Below are positions 25,166-34,004 of a stretch of 64,000 nt of DNA, one piece after another (position 1 is the stretch's first letter; every line of letters starts with the position of its first letter). Source of the stretch: CAVVDT01 sp963747005. Its GTDB lineage: Bacteria > Pseudomonadota > Alphaproteobacteria > Rhizobiales > Aestuariivirgaceae. The notes under the pieces are model-generated. The model saw nothing but the letters and a program-made list of their open reading frames with translations, had not been told where the DNA came from and searched no databases. Location: positions 113,777 to 177,776 of the forward strand of contig CAVVDT010000010.1 in assembly GCA_963747005.1 (NCBI GenBank), given 5' to 3'. A program made the translations under genes and the position numbers.

Positions 25166-25918
25166 TCAGGCGCCGATAAGTGTCCATCCGTCGCGCAGGA
25201 GCCGCTCCTGCGGCAGGAAGCGCGCCTTGTAGTCCATCTTTTCCGATCCCCGGACCCAGTAGCCAAGATAGACGTAATCGAGACCCGACCGCCGGGCGAG
25301 GTCGATATGATCGAGGATCATGTAGCTGCCGAGGCTGCGCGAGGCGTAGGACGGATCGAAGAACGAATAGATCATCGACAGGCCGTCCTGCAAGCGGTCG
25401 GTCAGCGAGGCGGCGACGAGCGTACCGCCACGCTGCTGCGGGCCGCCAAGGCTGATCGGTTCGGGCAGGCGGTATTCGATGATGAAGGTGTCGACAAAGC
25501 TCTCATCGACCATGGCGGCAAAGTCCGCAACCGTCATGTCCGACATGCCGCCGTCGCCGTGGCGCGCCAGGATATAGTCGCGGAAAAGGCTGTAGTGCTC
25601 GCCCGTCGCCCGCGCCGCTACCTCCTGGGCAATGAGATCGTCGTTGCGCCGGATGATGCGGCGGAATGAGGGCGACAGGTCGAAACTATCGACCGGAACG
25701 CGCACCGATACGCAAGCCGAACAGTTCTCGCAGGCCGGTCGATAGGCGATGTTCTGACTGCGCCGGAAACCGCCCTGCGACAGGGTATCGTGCAACGACA
25801 TCGCCTCGTTGCCGATGAGATGGGTGAATACCTTGCGCTCCATGTGCCCCGGCAGATACGGGCATGGCGCGGCGGCGGTGATGAAAAACTGCGGAAAGTT
25901 GCGGCGTTCGATGCTCAC
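25166..25918 (-). CDS. bpt: Aspartate/glutamate leucyltransferase Bpt (N-end rule)
   Basis: Transfers leucine from Leu-tRNA to proteins with N-terminal Asp or Glu, marking them for ClpSAP degradation. The 250-residue length is normal. Key features are PCPYLPGHMERKVFTHL at the start, the cysteine signature YRPACENCSACVSVRVPV in the first half and FDPSYASRSLGSYMILDHIDLARRSGLDYVYLGYWV near the end, which is the core of the eukaryote-like acyltransferase domain. Start ATG 25918. It sits upstream of two EamA genes on the same strand. Confidence 0.95.
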   Translation of the reverse strand: MSIERRNFPQFFITAAAPCPYLPGHMERKVFTHLIGNEAMSLHDTLSQGGFRRSQNIAYRPACENCSACVSVRVPVDSFDLSPSFRRIIRRNDDLIAQEVAARATGEHYSLFRDYILARHGDGGMSDMTVADFAAMVDESFVDTFIIEYRLPEPISLGGPQQRGGTLVAASLTDRLQDGLSMIYSFFDPSYASRSLGSYMILDHIDLARRSGLDYVYLGYWVRGSEKMDYKARFLPQERLLRDGWTLIGA

Positions 25919-25936
25919 GGGAGTGGTGCAGCCAAT

Positions 25937-27736
25937 CTATAGCGGATACCAAAGCGATGCTACTATGGTGAAGACAAGCCACAAAATGATCAAGAGTGGA
26001 ATTCCTGCCCGCAGGAAGTCCCCGAAACGATAGCCGCCGGGTCCCATGACCAGCAGGTTGGTCTGATAACCGATGGGCGTGGCGAACGAGCAATTGGCGG
26101 CATAGATCACCGCCTGCAGGAACGGCAGCGGGTCGTGGCCGAGCTCCCTGGCGGTGGAAATGGCGATGGGGGTGAAGAGCAGCGCGGTCGCATTGTTGGA
26201 CAACAGGTTGGTGAGGCAGGCGACCAGCGCGAACAGCGCCGAAAGGGTGGCGAGCGGTCCCCATTGCCCGAAGGCACCGACGATGGTGGTGGCGAGGTAG
26301 TGCGCGCCGCCGGTGGCATCGAGCGCCATCGCCATGGCGATCGAGGCGCCCACCAGCATGACGATCCGCCGGTCGATGGCCCTGACCGCCTGGCGAACGT
26401 CGAGGCAGCCGGTGAGAATCATGGCGGCGCCGCCGATCAGCGAGGCGTGCAGGATCGGCAACACATCGAACGCCGCCGCCGCCACCGTGGCGATGAAGAT
26501 GATGACCGCCATGCGGGCGCTGGCGAAGGCCGGCAGATGGGTGAGGGTGCCGCCGAGCACCAAGAGGTCGCGGTCGGCGCGAATGGCGCGGATGCGCGGG
26601 CGCGGTCCGACGATGAGCAGCACATCACCGGCGGTGAGGCGTATCTCGCCCAGGAGGCTGCGCTGCATGCGCCGGTGGCGCTGCACGCCGAGCACGCTGC
26701 ACCCGGTATCGCGGCGGAAATTGTTGGTGTCGAAACGCCGCCCCTCCAGCCGCGAACCCGGCGCCACCGCGGCTTCCGCCAGGACGATCTCGGCACCCGG
26801 CGCCTCCGCCGCCGGTGCCTCGCCAGCGTCATCGCTGATGGTGTCGGGGGTGAGGCGCAGCAGCGACGTCAGGGCCGGGCGGGTGGCGGCGACCACCACT
26901 GAATCGCCCGGCATCAGGGTGACGTCCTCGAACGGCGGCAACAGGCGCTGGCCGCCGCGATCGATCATCAGGAGGGTCAGGTTGCGCAGGGCCGGGAACA
27001 GACCCGATACCGACGACATGCCGACCAGCCCGTGGCCGTCGGTAAGGTCGATCTGGGCGAGGAACTGGCGGCCGGCATCGATGCCTGAGTCGTCGTTGTT
27101 GGCGCCTTCGGGCTGCAACAGTCGCGGCACCACGAGGACGGCATAGGCGATCCCCGTCAGCGCCAGGAAGATGCCCGGCATCATCAGATCGAAAAAGCCG
27201 ATGGTGATGTGTTGCTGGCTCGCAACGCCCGCCACCAGCAGGTTGGTCGACGAGCCGATGAGGGTGGTCATGCCGCCGAGGATGGTGACCAGCGACAAGG
27301 GCATCAGCACCTTGCCGGCGCCGGGACCGAAGCGGTTGGCGAGGGTGGCGACGACGGGAATGAAGATCACCACCACGGGGGTGTTGTTCATGAAGGCGCT
27401 GACGATTGCCGCCGCCCCCAGCACCAGCCACACCAGCATGCGCCCCTGGCGCCGTCCGAAGCCCACCAGGCGCCGGGAGAGTTCGTCCATGACGCCGGTC
27501 TGGTGCAGGCCCTGGCCGATCACCAGCAGGGCGAGAATGGTGAACAGCGCCGGATTGGCAAACCCCGACAGCAGTGTCTGCGGGCTCACCGCCGCCGCAT
27601 CGGCGAGGGGATAGAGATGAAACAGCAGCAGGAAGGCAATCACCACGCCGAGGGCAGTGACCTCGAGGGCGATCCATTCGGTGGCAAACAACATAATCGC
27701 TGCCGCGATCACGGCAAACGTGAGCCACATCTGCAT
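25937..27736 (-). CDS. SLC13-family anion transporter with two RCK/TrkA-C domains
   Basis: A 599-residue inner-membrane protein. Membrane helices at residues 1-190 and again from about 370 form the two halves of the divalent anion:Na+ symporter (DASS) fold; NNTPVVVIFIPVV and NNATALLFTPIAIS are the two SNT-like substrate loops. Between them lie two soluble RCK_C domains (about residues 200-360; MPGDSVVVAA and GDVLLIVGPR are typical). This is the sulfate/dicarboxylate (SAC1-like) layout. ATG 27736 is preferred over the frame extension to 27811. It ends 18 bp upstream of bpt. Confidence 0.9.
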   Translation of the reverse strand: MQMWLTFAVIAAAIMLFATEWIALEVTALGVVIAFLLLFHLYPLADAAAVSPQTLLSGFANPALFTILALLVIGQGLHQTGVMDELSRRLVGFGRRQGRMLVWLVLGAAAIVSAFMNNTPVVVIFIPVVATLANRFGPGAGKVLMPLSLVTILGGMTTLIGSSTNLLVAGVASQQHITIGFFDLMMPGIFLALTGIAYAVLVVPRLLQPEGANNDDSGIDAGRQFLAQIDLTDGHGLVGMSSVSGLFPALRNLTLLMIDRGGQRLLPPFEDVTLMPGDSVVVAATRPALTSLLRLTPDTISDDAGEAPAAEAPGAEIVLAEAAVAPGSRLEGRRFDTNNFRRDTGCSVLGVQRHRRMQRSLLGEIRLTAGDVLLIVGPRPRIRAIRADRDLLVLGGTLTHLPAFASARMAVIIFIATVAAAAFDVLPILHASLIGGAAMILTGCLDVRQAVRAIDRRIVMLVGASIAMAMALDATGGAHYLATTIVGAFGQWGPLATLSALFALVACLTNLLSNNATALLFTPIAISTARELGHDPLPFLQAVIYAANCSFATPIGYQTNLLVMGPGGYRFGDFLRAGIPLLIILWLVFTIVASLWYPL

Positions 27737-27823
27737 GTTGCCCGAACCCTCTCTCGACCCCATCCCCGGCGAACATGGTGAAGGTGTTCGCCGGGAAACG
27801 CAATCGGGCATTGGGGAGGGGTT

Positions 27824-29062
27824 TCAGGGCCGCCTGAGGACCTCGCGGCCGCCGGATGAGTCGAGCACCCGGGTCACAAAGCCCAGATTGTCGATGACGG
27901 CGACGATTTCCTCGGCGTGGCGATGATCGCGGGTTTCCAGCATGACTTCGAGCTCGGCGCCCTTGGCCGGGATGTCGAGATACATGCGCCGGTGCGAGAC
28001 CTCCAGGATGTTGCCGCCATGCTGGCCGACGATGGTGGCGATGCGTCCCAGGATGCCCGGCCGGTCGTCGATCAGGATGCGCAGGGTGACGATGCGGCTT
28101 TCGCGCTCCAGTTCGCGGTAGATGACGGAAGCGAGGATGCGCGGGTCCATGTTGCCGCCGCAAAGGACGAGCCCCACCTTGCGGTTGCGGAAATGGGCGG
28201 GATCGGCATAGACAGCGGCAAGGCCCGCCGCGCCGGCCCCTTCGGCCAGCGTCTTCTGGTTGGTCAGGTAGCCCATGACGGCGCGCTCGATGTCCGGTTC
28301 TCCCACCAGGCGGACATCATCGACCTTGGCCTTGCAGATGGCGATGGTGCGCTCGGTGACGTTCTTGACGGCGATGCCCTCGGCCAGCGTCATGCCGCCG
28401 CAACGCGCCGGCTGGCCGCGCAGGGCGTGATACATGGAGGGGTAGGATTTGACCTCCACCCCGACCACCTCGATCTCCGGCTTCAGATGCTTGGCAGCGG
28501 TCGCAACGCCCGAAATCAGGCCGCCGCCGCCGATTGGCACGACGATGACATCGAGCCCCGGTTCGTCTTCAAGCATCTCGATGCCGACGGTGCCCTGGCC
28601 GGCGATGATGCGGTCGTCGTCGTAGGGGTGGACGAGGATGTGACCCTTTTCGGCGATGATCGCTTCCGCCGTCACCTGGCTGTCGGCCAGCGTCTCGCCC
28701 GACAAGACCACATGGGCGCCATGGGCGCGGGTGCGCTCGACCTTGGTGAAGGGGGTGGTCTCGGGCATCACGATGGTGGCGGGGATGCCGAGACGATGGG
28801 CATGATAGGCAACCGCCTGGGCGTGGTTGCCGGCCGACATGGCAATGACGCCGCGCCCCCGTTCATCCTCTGTCAGGCTCGCCAGCTTGACATAGGCGCC
28901 GCGGTCCTTGAACGAGTTGGTGACCTGGAAATTCTCGAACTTGACGAAGATGTCGGCGCCGGTCTCCTCCGACAGCTTGACCGAGCGGAGGAACGGCGTG
29001 CGCACCGCGTTGCCCTTCAGCAGTTCGGCGGCGGCCTCGATGGATTTGAAGGTGACGGGCAT
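27824..29062 (-). CDS. Threonine ammonia-lyase with C-terminal ACT domain
   Basis: Deaminates threonine to 2-oxobutanoate using PLP. The 412-residue protein has the PLP Lys in NSFKDRGAYVKLA (near residue 50), AMSAGNHAQAVAYHA, the glycine loop IPIGGGGLISG, and VLCGGNMDP. From about residue 320 an ACT domain follows (RIVTLRILIDDRPGILGRIATIVGQHGGNILEVSHRR), as in TdcB/IlvA-like enzymes of this size. Start ATG 29062 has AGGAT eight bases upstream; an ATG at 29092 is possible. Isoleucine synthesis or catabolism cannot be separated from sequence alone, so no symbol is given. Confidence 0.94.
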   Translation of the reverse strand: MPVTFKSIEAAAELLKGNAVRTPFLRSVKLSEETGADIFVKFENFQVTNSFKDRGAYVKLASLTEDERGRGVIAMSAGNHAQAVAYHAHRLGIPATIVMPETTPFTKVERTRAHGAHVVLSGETLADSQVTAEAIIAEKGHILVHPYDDDRIIAGQGTVGIEMLEDEPGLDVIVVPIGGGGLISGVATAAKHLKPEIEVVGVEVKSYPSMYHALRGQPARCGGMTLAEGIAVKNVTERTIAICKAKVDDVRLVGEPDIERAVMGYLTNQKTLAEGAGAAGLAAVYADPAHFRNRKVGLVLCGGNMDPRILASVIYRELERESRIVTLRILIDDRPGILGRIATIVGQHGGNILEVSHRRMYLDIPAKGAELEVMLETRDHRHAEEIVAVIDNLGFVTRVLDSSGGREVLRRP

Positions 29063-29219
29063 GAGGTTATCCTGCGATCCGGATGGCGCCATTGTCAGGT
29101 GGTGCGCTATTTACTACCAATCGCATCCGAAAGCCCACCCTATCCGCCGTTTCGCATGGCGTCGGCGACATGGGGGGTCAGCTAACACATGAACAACTGC
29201 CGCCTTGAAGGAGGATCGA

Positions 29220-30101
29220 ATGGCCGTTCGCACTGCATGGATCGGACTTGGCGTCATGGGCTATCCCATGGCCGGATACCTGGTGACCAAGGGCGGTCAC
29301 GACGTCACCGTCTACAACCGTACCACCTCGAAGTCCGAAGAGTGGGTGAAGAAATACGGCGGCAAGTCCGCCCCGACCCCGAGAGAGGCCGTGGCGGATG
29401 CCGACTTCGTCTTTGCCTGCGTGGGCAACGATGACGACCTGAGGGCCGTCACCATCGGCTCGGACGGGGCGTTTGCGGGCATGAAGGCGGGCGCCATCTT
29501 CGTCGACCACACCACGGCCTCGGCCGATGTGGCGCGCGAGCTGCACGGGCACGCGAAGACCAAGGGCGTCGGCTTTATCGACGCGCCGGTTTCGGGTGGC
29601 CAGGCGGGCGCCGAGAACGGCGTGCTGACGGTGATGTGCGGCGGCGATCCCGCCGACTACGACAAGGCGGCGCCGTTCATCCAGTGCTATGCCCGCATGC
29701 AGAAGCTGCTGGGCCCGTCGGGCGCCGGCCAGATCACCAAGATGATCAACCAGATCTCCATCGCCGGCCTGGTACAGGGGCTGGCCGAGGGCATCCACTT
29801 CGCCAAGCGCGCCGGCATGGACGTCGAGTCGGTCGTGGAGGTGATCTCCAAGGGGGCGGCCGGTTCCTGGCAGATGGACAACCGCCACAAGACCATGGCC
29901 AGGGGCGAGTTCGAGTTCGGCTTCGCGGTCGACTGGATGAGGAAGGATCTGGGCATCTGCCTGGCGGAAGCCCGCCGCAACGGCGCGCATTTGCCGGTGA
30001 CGGCGCTGGTCGACCAGTTCTATTCCCAAGTGCAGGAGATGGGCGGCAAGCGCTGGGACACATCGAGCCTCATCGCGCTGCTGGAAAAGAAAAAGAAGTA
30101 G
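29220..30101 (+). CDS. NAD(P)-dependent beta-hydroxyacid dehydrogenase (3-hydroxyisobutyrate/tartronate-semialdehyde reductase type)
   Basis: A 293-residue Rossmann oxidoreductase. The NAD site is WIGLGVMGYPMAGYLVTKGG; the substrate signature DAPVSGGQAGAENG lies near residue 120, the catalytic Lys is in GQITKMINQ, and a helical C-terminal domain follows with KDLGICLAEARRNG. ATG 29220 has AAGGAGG five bases upstream, a strong ribosome site. The closest type is the 3-hydroxyisobutyrate dehydrogenase family; substrate undecided. It stands alone, divergent from the threonine ammonia-lyase gene. A second member of the family lies at 36604. Confidence 0.93.
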   Translation: MAVRTAWIGLGVMGYPMAGYLVTKGGHDVTVYNRTTSKSEEWVKKYGGKSAPTPREAVADADFVFACVGNDDDLRAVTIGSDGAFAGMKAGAIFVDHTTASADVARELHGHAKTKGVGFIDAPVSGGQAGAENGVLTVMCGGDPADYDKAAPFIQCYARMQKLLGPSGAGQITKMINQISIAGLVQGLAEGIHFAKRAGMDVESVVEVISKGAAGSWQMDNRHKTMARGEFEFGFAVDWMRKDLGICLAEARRNGAHLPVTALVDQFYSQVQEMGGKRWDTSSLIALLEKKKK

Positions 30102-30117
30102 CAGGAAACCGCCTCCC

Positions 30118-30235
30118 TAATTCCGTCACCCCGTGGCTTGACCACAGGGTCCATGCCGCCGACCTCTCGGCTTGCAGCGACCCCGGCGGAATGGATGGCG
30201 GGATCAAGTCCCGCCATGACGACCGGCAGGGGCGC
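30118..30235. repeat. Dispersed intergenic repeat of alphaproteobacterial type
   Basis: The stretch CCCCGTGGCTTGACCACAGG, a spacer, and GGCGGGATCAAGTCCCGCCAT form two short hairpins. On the minus strand it would encode the MAGLDPAIHSAG-like phrase often seen as spurious translation in rhizobial genomes, a known sign of a dispersed intergenic repeat. It separates the convergent oxidoreductase and VOC genes and is not coding. Confidence 0.55.
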
Positions 30236-30243
30236 GGCTGCGC

Positions 30244-30612
30244 CTACTGCGGCACCGTCATCAGTTCCAACAGGTGCCCGTCGGGGGTGGTGAAATAGAC
30301 ACCGCGCCCGCCGCCCCGGTCGTTGATCTTGCCATCATCGGCGCTCCACGGGGCGCTGCCGTAAACGAGGCCTTCCGACTTGATGCGGCCGAATATGCCG
30401 GAGAATTCCGGCTCGCTGACGTGAAAGGCGAGGTGATGGCTCTCGAAGTCCTCCGCGTCGTCGAACAGGAGTGTCAGGTGGTCGTTGATCTTCACCGGGG
30501 CGAAGTGGCCGTGGACGCCGCCATAGGAGAGGGCAAACAGCCGTGCGAACAGTTGCGCTGCCTTTTCCTTGTCGTGCGCGGGAACGATCGTGTGGTTGAG
30601 GGTGATGCTCAT
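30244..30612 (-). CDS. VOC (glyoxalase/bleomycin resistance) family protein
   Basis: A 122-residue single vicinal-oxygen-chelate domain: TLNHTIVPAHDKEKAAQLFARLF at the start with a metal His, HHLAFHVSEPEFSGIFGRI in the centre, and RGVYFTTPDGHLLELMTVPQ at the end with the conserved Glu. Members act as small metalloenzymes, antibiotic-binding proteins or ring-cleavage dioxygenases; no closer assignment is possible. ATG 30612 is the natural start; a longer open frame upstream in the same phase overlaps hemB and is not real. Confidence 0.87.
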   Translation of the reverse strand: MSITLNHTIVPAHDKEKAAQLFARLFALSYGGVHGHFAPVKINDHLTLLFDDAEDFESHHLAFHVSEPEFSGIFGRIKSEGLVYGSAPWSADDGKINDRGGGRGVYFTTPDGHLLELMTVPQ

Positions 30613-30686
30613 GGGTAGTGCTCTCCTCCCGGCAGGCCGGGCAAAAGGTTGTCTCCGCTGACCTTTTATATGGGAAGCCCGATGAG

Positions 30687-31754
30687 CTAGATCTCGCCGG
30701 CCTTGATCCGCTTGGCGATGTCGCGGGCGAAATAGGTGAGGATGCCGTCGGCGCCGGCGCGCTTGAACGAAAGCAGGCTTTCCGGGATGGCCCGCGCCCC
30801 GTCCAGCCAGCCGTTCTGGATGGCGGCCATCAGCATCGCATATTCGCCCGACACCTGGTAGGCGAAGGTGGGCATGCCGAAGGCTTCCTTGAGGCGCCAC
30901 AGGATGTCGAGATAGGGCAGGCCCGGCTTTACCATCACCATGTCGGCGCCTTCGGCGATGTCGAGCTCGGTCTCGCGCAGTGCCTCATCGCCATTGGCCG
31001 GGTCCATCTGGTAGGTGCGCTTGTCGCCTGTCAGCATGGCGCCCGAGCCGACGGCCTCGCGGAACGGGGCATAAAAGCCCGAGGCGTATTTCGCCGCGTA
31101 GGAGATCAGCAGCACATCCTCGAAGCCGGCTTTTTCCAGACATTGCCGGATGGCACCGATGCGCCCGTCCATCATGTCGGACGGCCCGAGAATGTCGCAG
31201 CCGGCCTCGGCTTGCATCAGTGCCTGGCGGGTGAGGATGTCGACCGTCTCGTCGTTGAGGATGCGGCCTTCGGCGATGAGGCCGTCATGGCCGTGGCTGG
31301 TATAGGGATCGAGCGCCACGTCGCACATCACGCCGATCTCCGGCACCGCCTGCTTGATCGCCCGCACCGCCCGGCAGGCGAGATTATCCGGGTTGAGCGC
31401 CTCGGCCCCGTCGGGCCGGCGCTTTTCCATGGGCGTATAGGGAAACACCTCGATGACGGGGATACCGAGCGATGCCGCTTCTTCCGCCGCGCCGACCGCT
31501 TCATCGACCGTGAGCCGTTCGACACCCGGCATGGAGGCGACCGGTTCGCGGTGCCTTTCGCCGTCGATGAGGAAGATCGGCCAGATCAGGTCATCGACGG
31601 TGAGACGGTTCTCGCGCACCATCCGCCGCGACCAGTCGGTTGCGCGGGTGCGGCGCAGGCGGGTCGCGGGAAAGCCCGCCGCCGGCATGTCGGGGGTCTC
31701 GCTGGCACGGGAACCGACCTGGCGCAACTGCGCCGGTTGCTGTTTTGCCGCCAT
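30687..31754 (-). CDS. hemB: Porphobilinogen synthase (delta-aminolevulinate dehydratase) HemB
   Basis: Condenses two 5-aminolevulinate molecules to porphobilinogen, the step after hemA (found at 39843). The 355-residue protein shows RRTRATDWSRRMVRENRLTV near the start, the metal-site segment VMCDVALDPYTSHGHDG (zinc Cys positions replaced as in Mg-dependent alphaproteobacterial enzymes), the Schiff-base Lys contexts SYAAKYASGFYAPF and MVMVKPGLPYLDI. ATG 31754 gives normal length. It has its own promoter region and is followed by the VOC gene. Confidence 0.96.
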   Translation of the reverse strand: MAAKQQPAQLRQVGSRASETPDMPAAGFPATRLRRTRATDWSRRMVRENRLTVDDLIWPIFLIDGERHREPVASMPGVERLTVDEAVGAAEEAASLGIPVIEVFPYTPMEKRRPDGAEALNPDNLACRAVRAIKQAVPEIGVMCDVALDPYTSHGHDGLIAEGRILNDETVDILTRQALMQAEAGCDILGPSDMMDGRIGAIRQCLEKAGFEDVLLISYAAKYASGFYAPFREAVGSGAMLTGDKRTYQMDPANGDEALRETELDIAEGADMVMVKPGLPYLDILWRLKEAFGMPTFAYQVSGEYAMLMAAIQNGWLDGARAIPESLLSFKRAGADGILTYFARDIAKRIKAGEI

Positions 31755-31774
31755 GACCGATGATCTCCTGAACG

Positions 31775-32734
31775 TCATTCGCAGATCTTGTAGCGCCCGC
31801 CGCGCCCCAGGTCCAAATGGAAATGATTGACGTGCAGCGCATTGGCGCGCGGACCGAGCACGGTGGAGAACAGTTTGCAGGCGCCATCATGGGCATCCTT
31901 GAGGAACGAGGCCTCGCTCGACAACCCCAGATAGGCCCCGGCCGTGCTCCATCCCTCCTTGACGGTGACGATCCTGCCCGAAGCCAGTTCGAAGGCCGAA
32001 ACGTCCAGGGCGTTGCCAAAGGCATGTTCGCTGATGCGGCCTTTCCTGGCATTGTTGCGCAGCCGGCAGGCATAGGAAGAAGCGTTGTGGATGGAAGCCA
32101 CCGGCTCGCCGAAACGCGCCACGGCAGCAGGCTGCAGCACTTCCGTCACCCATTTGTAGGCGGCAAGCCCAAGCGTGCAGTTGAGGGTGGCGGCGGGCTT
32201 GACCGTCACCGCGCCGAAGGCGGTCACCTCGATGGGCGCGGCGATGCCGCAGCCTTCCTTGCCGCCGATGGGGTCCTTCAGGTCGGCGACAATGTTCGAC
32301 GTGGCGAGGATGATGGCGCAGCGATGGCGTGCCACGTCCACATCGGCGCGCGGCCATTGGCCCTTGGCGTCGGGCCTGAGGTCGCTGTCGGTCAGGGGAT
32401 CGCGCTCACTACCGATGCCATCGATGGAGACGACGACCTGACCGTCCTTGCCGGTGCGGATGGCGCCGTTGTCGCGCGGCTGAAGCGGCGTCGCATTGTC
32501 CGGTCGCGGTCGGGGCAGGGGCACGCGGCCGAGGGCGAGATCGGGTCCGGCGTGACGGATGCGGATATTGCCGCTCAACGCCGGCCGGACGACGTCCTTG
32601 CTCCGGCGCATGTCGGGCTTGGGCCGTGGCAGCGGCACCGAGGCCGCCCCGGCGCGGCCACCGGCCGCGACCGATCCGGCGATGATCAGCATGGCCGCCA
32701 GGCTGAGACCGGCGAGGCTTTGCAGGAATTTCAT
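31775..32734 (-). CDS. Exported extensin-like (PF06904-type) protein
   Basis: A 319-residue protein with a signal peptide (FLQSLAGLSLAAMLIIAGSVA), a Pro/Arg-rich region with repeated PLPRPKP and PLPRPRP segments (residues 30-90), and a C-terminal extensin-like domain (from about residue 140). That domain has the metallopeptidase-like motifs SEHAFGNALDVSAF and NALHVNHFHLDLGRGG together with four cysteines, which suggests a LAS-type cell-wall hydrolase fold. It probably acts on peptidoglycan in the periplasm. It is 20 bp upstream of hemB on the same strand. Start ATG 32734. Confidence 0.85.
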   Translation of the reverse strand: MKFLQSLAGLSLAAMLIIAGSVAAGGRAGAASVPLPRPKPDMRRSKDVVRPALSGNIRIRHAGPDLALGRVPLPRPRPDNATPLQPRDNGAIRTGKDGQVVVSIDGIGSERDPLTDSDLRPDAKGQWPRADVDVARHRCAIILATSNIVADLKDPIGGKEGCGIAAPIEVTAFGAVTVKPAATLNCTLGLAAYKWVTEVLQPAAVARFGEPVASIHNASSYACRLRNNARKGRISEHAFGNALDVSAFELASGRIVTVKEGWSTAGAYLGLSSEASFLKDAHDGACKLFSTVLGPRANALHVNHFHLDLGRGGRYKICE

Positions 32735-32824
32735 CTGCCGTCCCTTTGATTGCGGCTTCTTTCACCGCTTATGCCGAAGCTATAAGACTGGGCAACAAAT
32801 GCGGCATGAGCAGGAACCGGAGAG

Positions 32825-33889
32825 ATGAATTTGCCAGCCGGCACAGGCTTTGAGAGCGTAATGTTCGAGGTGCGGGGGCGGGCAGGGGTGATGACCCTCA
32901 ACACGCCTTCAACGCTCAATGCCGTCAGTCTCGCCATGGTGCATGCCATGCACCCGCAGCTTCTCGCCTGGGCTGAGGACAGCGTCGTCCACCACGTCAT
33001 CATCCGCGCCGCCGGCGACCGGGCGTTCTCGGCTGGCGGGGACATCCGCGCGCTCTATGACTGGGGCCGGGCGGGGGATGAGACTTTCTGCACCTTCTTT
33101 CAGGACGAATACCGCCTCAATACGGCGATCAAGCGCTTTCCCAAGCCCTATGTCGCCCTCATCGACGGCATCGTCATGGGCGGCGGCGTGGGCGTCTCGA
33201 TCCACGGATCGCACCGCATTGCCGGCGATCGCATGACCTTCGCCATGCCGGAGACCGGCATCGGATTGTTTCCGGACGTCGGCGGCTCGTATTTCCTGCC
33301 GCGCCTGCCGGGCGAAACGGGGCTCTATCTGGGCCTCACCGGCACCCGGATCGCCAGGGGCGATGCCGTGGCGCTGGGGCTTGCAACCCATTATGTGCCC
33401 TCTGGCGCTCATTCGCGCCTGTTCGATGCCCTGTGCGAGGCCGAAGACGTCGATTGCTGTATTGCCGGCTTTGCTGCCAAGGCCGGAGAAGCGCCGCTGG
33501 CCGCGCAGCGCGGCGCCATCGACCGGCATTTCTCGCCCGCCACCCTCGAGGGCATTATCGCAAGCCTGCTGGGCGATAGCGGCGAGTGGGCGCAAAAGTG
33601 CCTGGCAACCCTCCAGACAAAGTCGCCGACCAGCCTGCGAATCACCTTCCGGCAGTTGCGCGCCGGCTGGCATCTCGAATTCGAGGACGCCATGAGGATG
33701 GAATACCGCATCGCCTCGCGCATCTTCCACGGCCATGATTTCTTCGAAGGTATCCGCGCCGTGGTCATCGACAAGGACCTCAAACCCCGCTGGCAGCCGC
33801 CGACCCTGGCGGACCTGACCGATGACGACGTGGCCGGCTACTTCGCCCCATTGGCGCGTGAATTGCAGCTTCCCGGCATCGTCACCTGA
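32825..33889 (+). CDS. 3-hydroxyisobutyryl-CoA hydrolase-type enoyl-CoA hydratase/isomerase
   Basis: A 354-residue crotonase-fold enzyme. The oxyanion loops are RAAGDRAFSAGGDIRALYDWG and DGIVMGGGVGVSIHG, and the acid/base segment FAMPETGIGLFPDVGGSYFLPRL matches 3-hydroxyisobutyryl-CoA hydrolase rather than enoyl-CoA hydratase. The length (about 350 against 260) also favours the hydrolase type with its C-terminal helical extension. It would feed 3-hydroxyisobutyrate to the mmsB product at 36604 in valine breakdown. ATG 32825 follows ACCGGAGAG. Confidence 0.9.
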   Translation: MNLPAGTGFESVMFEVRGRAGVMTLNTPSTLNAVSLAMVHAMHPQLLAWAEDSVVHHVIIRAAGDRAFSAGGDIRALYDWGRAGDETFCTFFQDEYRLNTAIKRFPKPYVALIDGIVMGGGVGVSIHGSHRIAGDRMTFAMPETGIGLFPDVGGSYFLPRLPGETGLYLGLTGTRIARGDAVALGLATHYVPSGAHSRLFDALCEAEDVDCCIAGFAAKAGEAPLAAQRGAIDRHFSPATLEGIIASLLGDSGEWAQKCLATLQTKSPTSLRITFRQLRAGWHLEFEDAMRMEYRIASRIFHGHDFFEGIRAVVIDKDLKPRWQPPTLADLTDDDVAGYFAPLARELQLPGIVT

Positions 33890-34004
33890 ATCGAGCGGCA
33901 ATCGGCCGGTCTCACCAGCTTCCCAATTGCTGATTGGTCCACAAATGTCGGAGCACTTGGCGTAAATGCGCGCTCACCTTCAAAAAATGAACGAAACATC
34001 GCTT

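Noticed and set aside
30613..30900. N-terminal extension of the VOC protein to 218 residues
   Set aside because: The extra 96 codons overlap hemB on the same strand in another frame and have no homology; the internal ATG at 30612 begins the domain.
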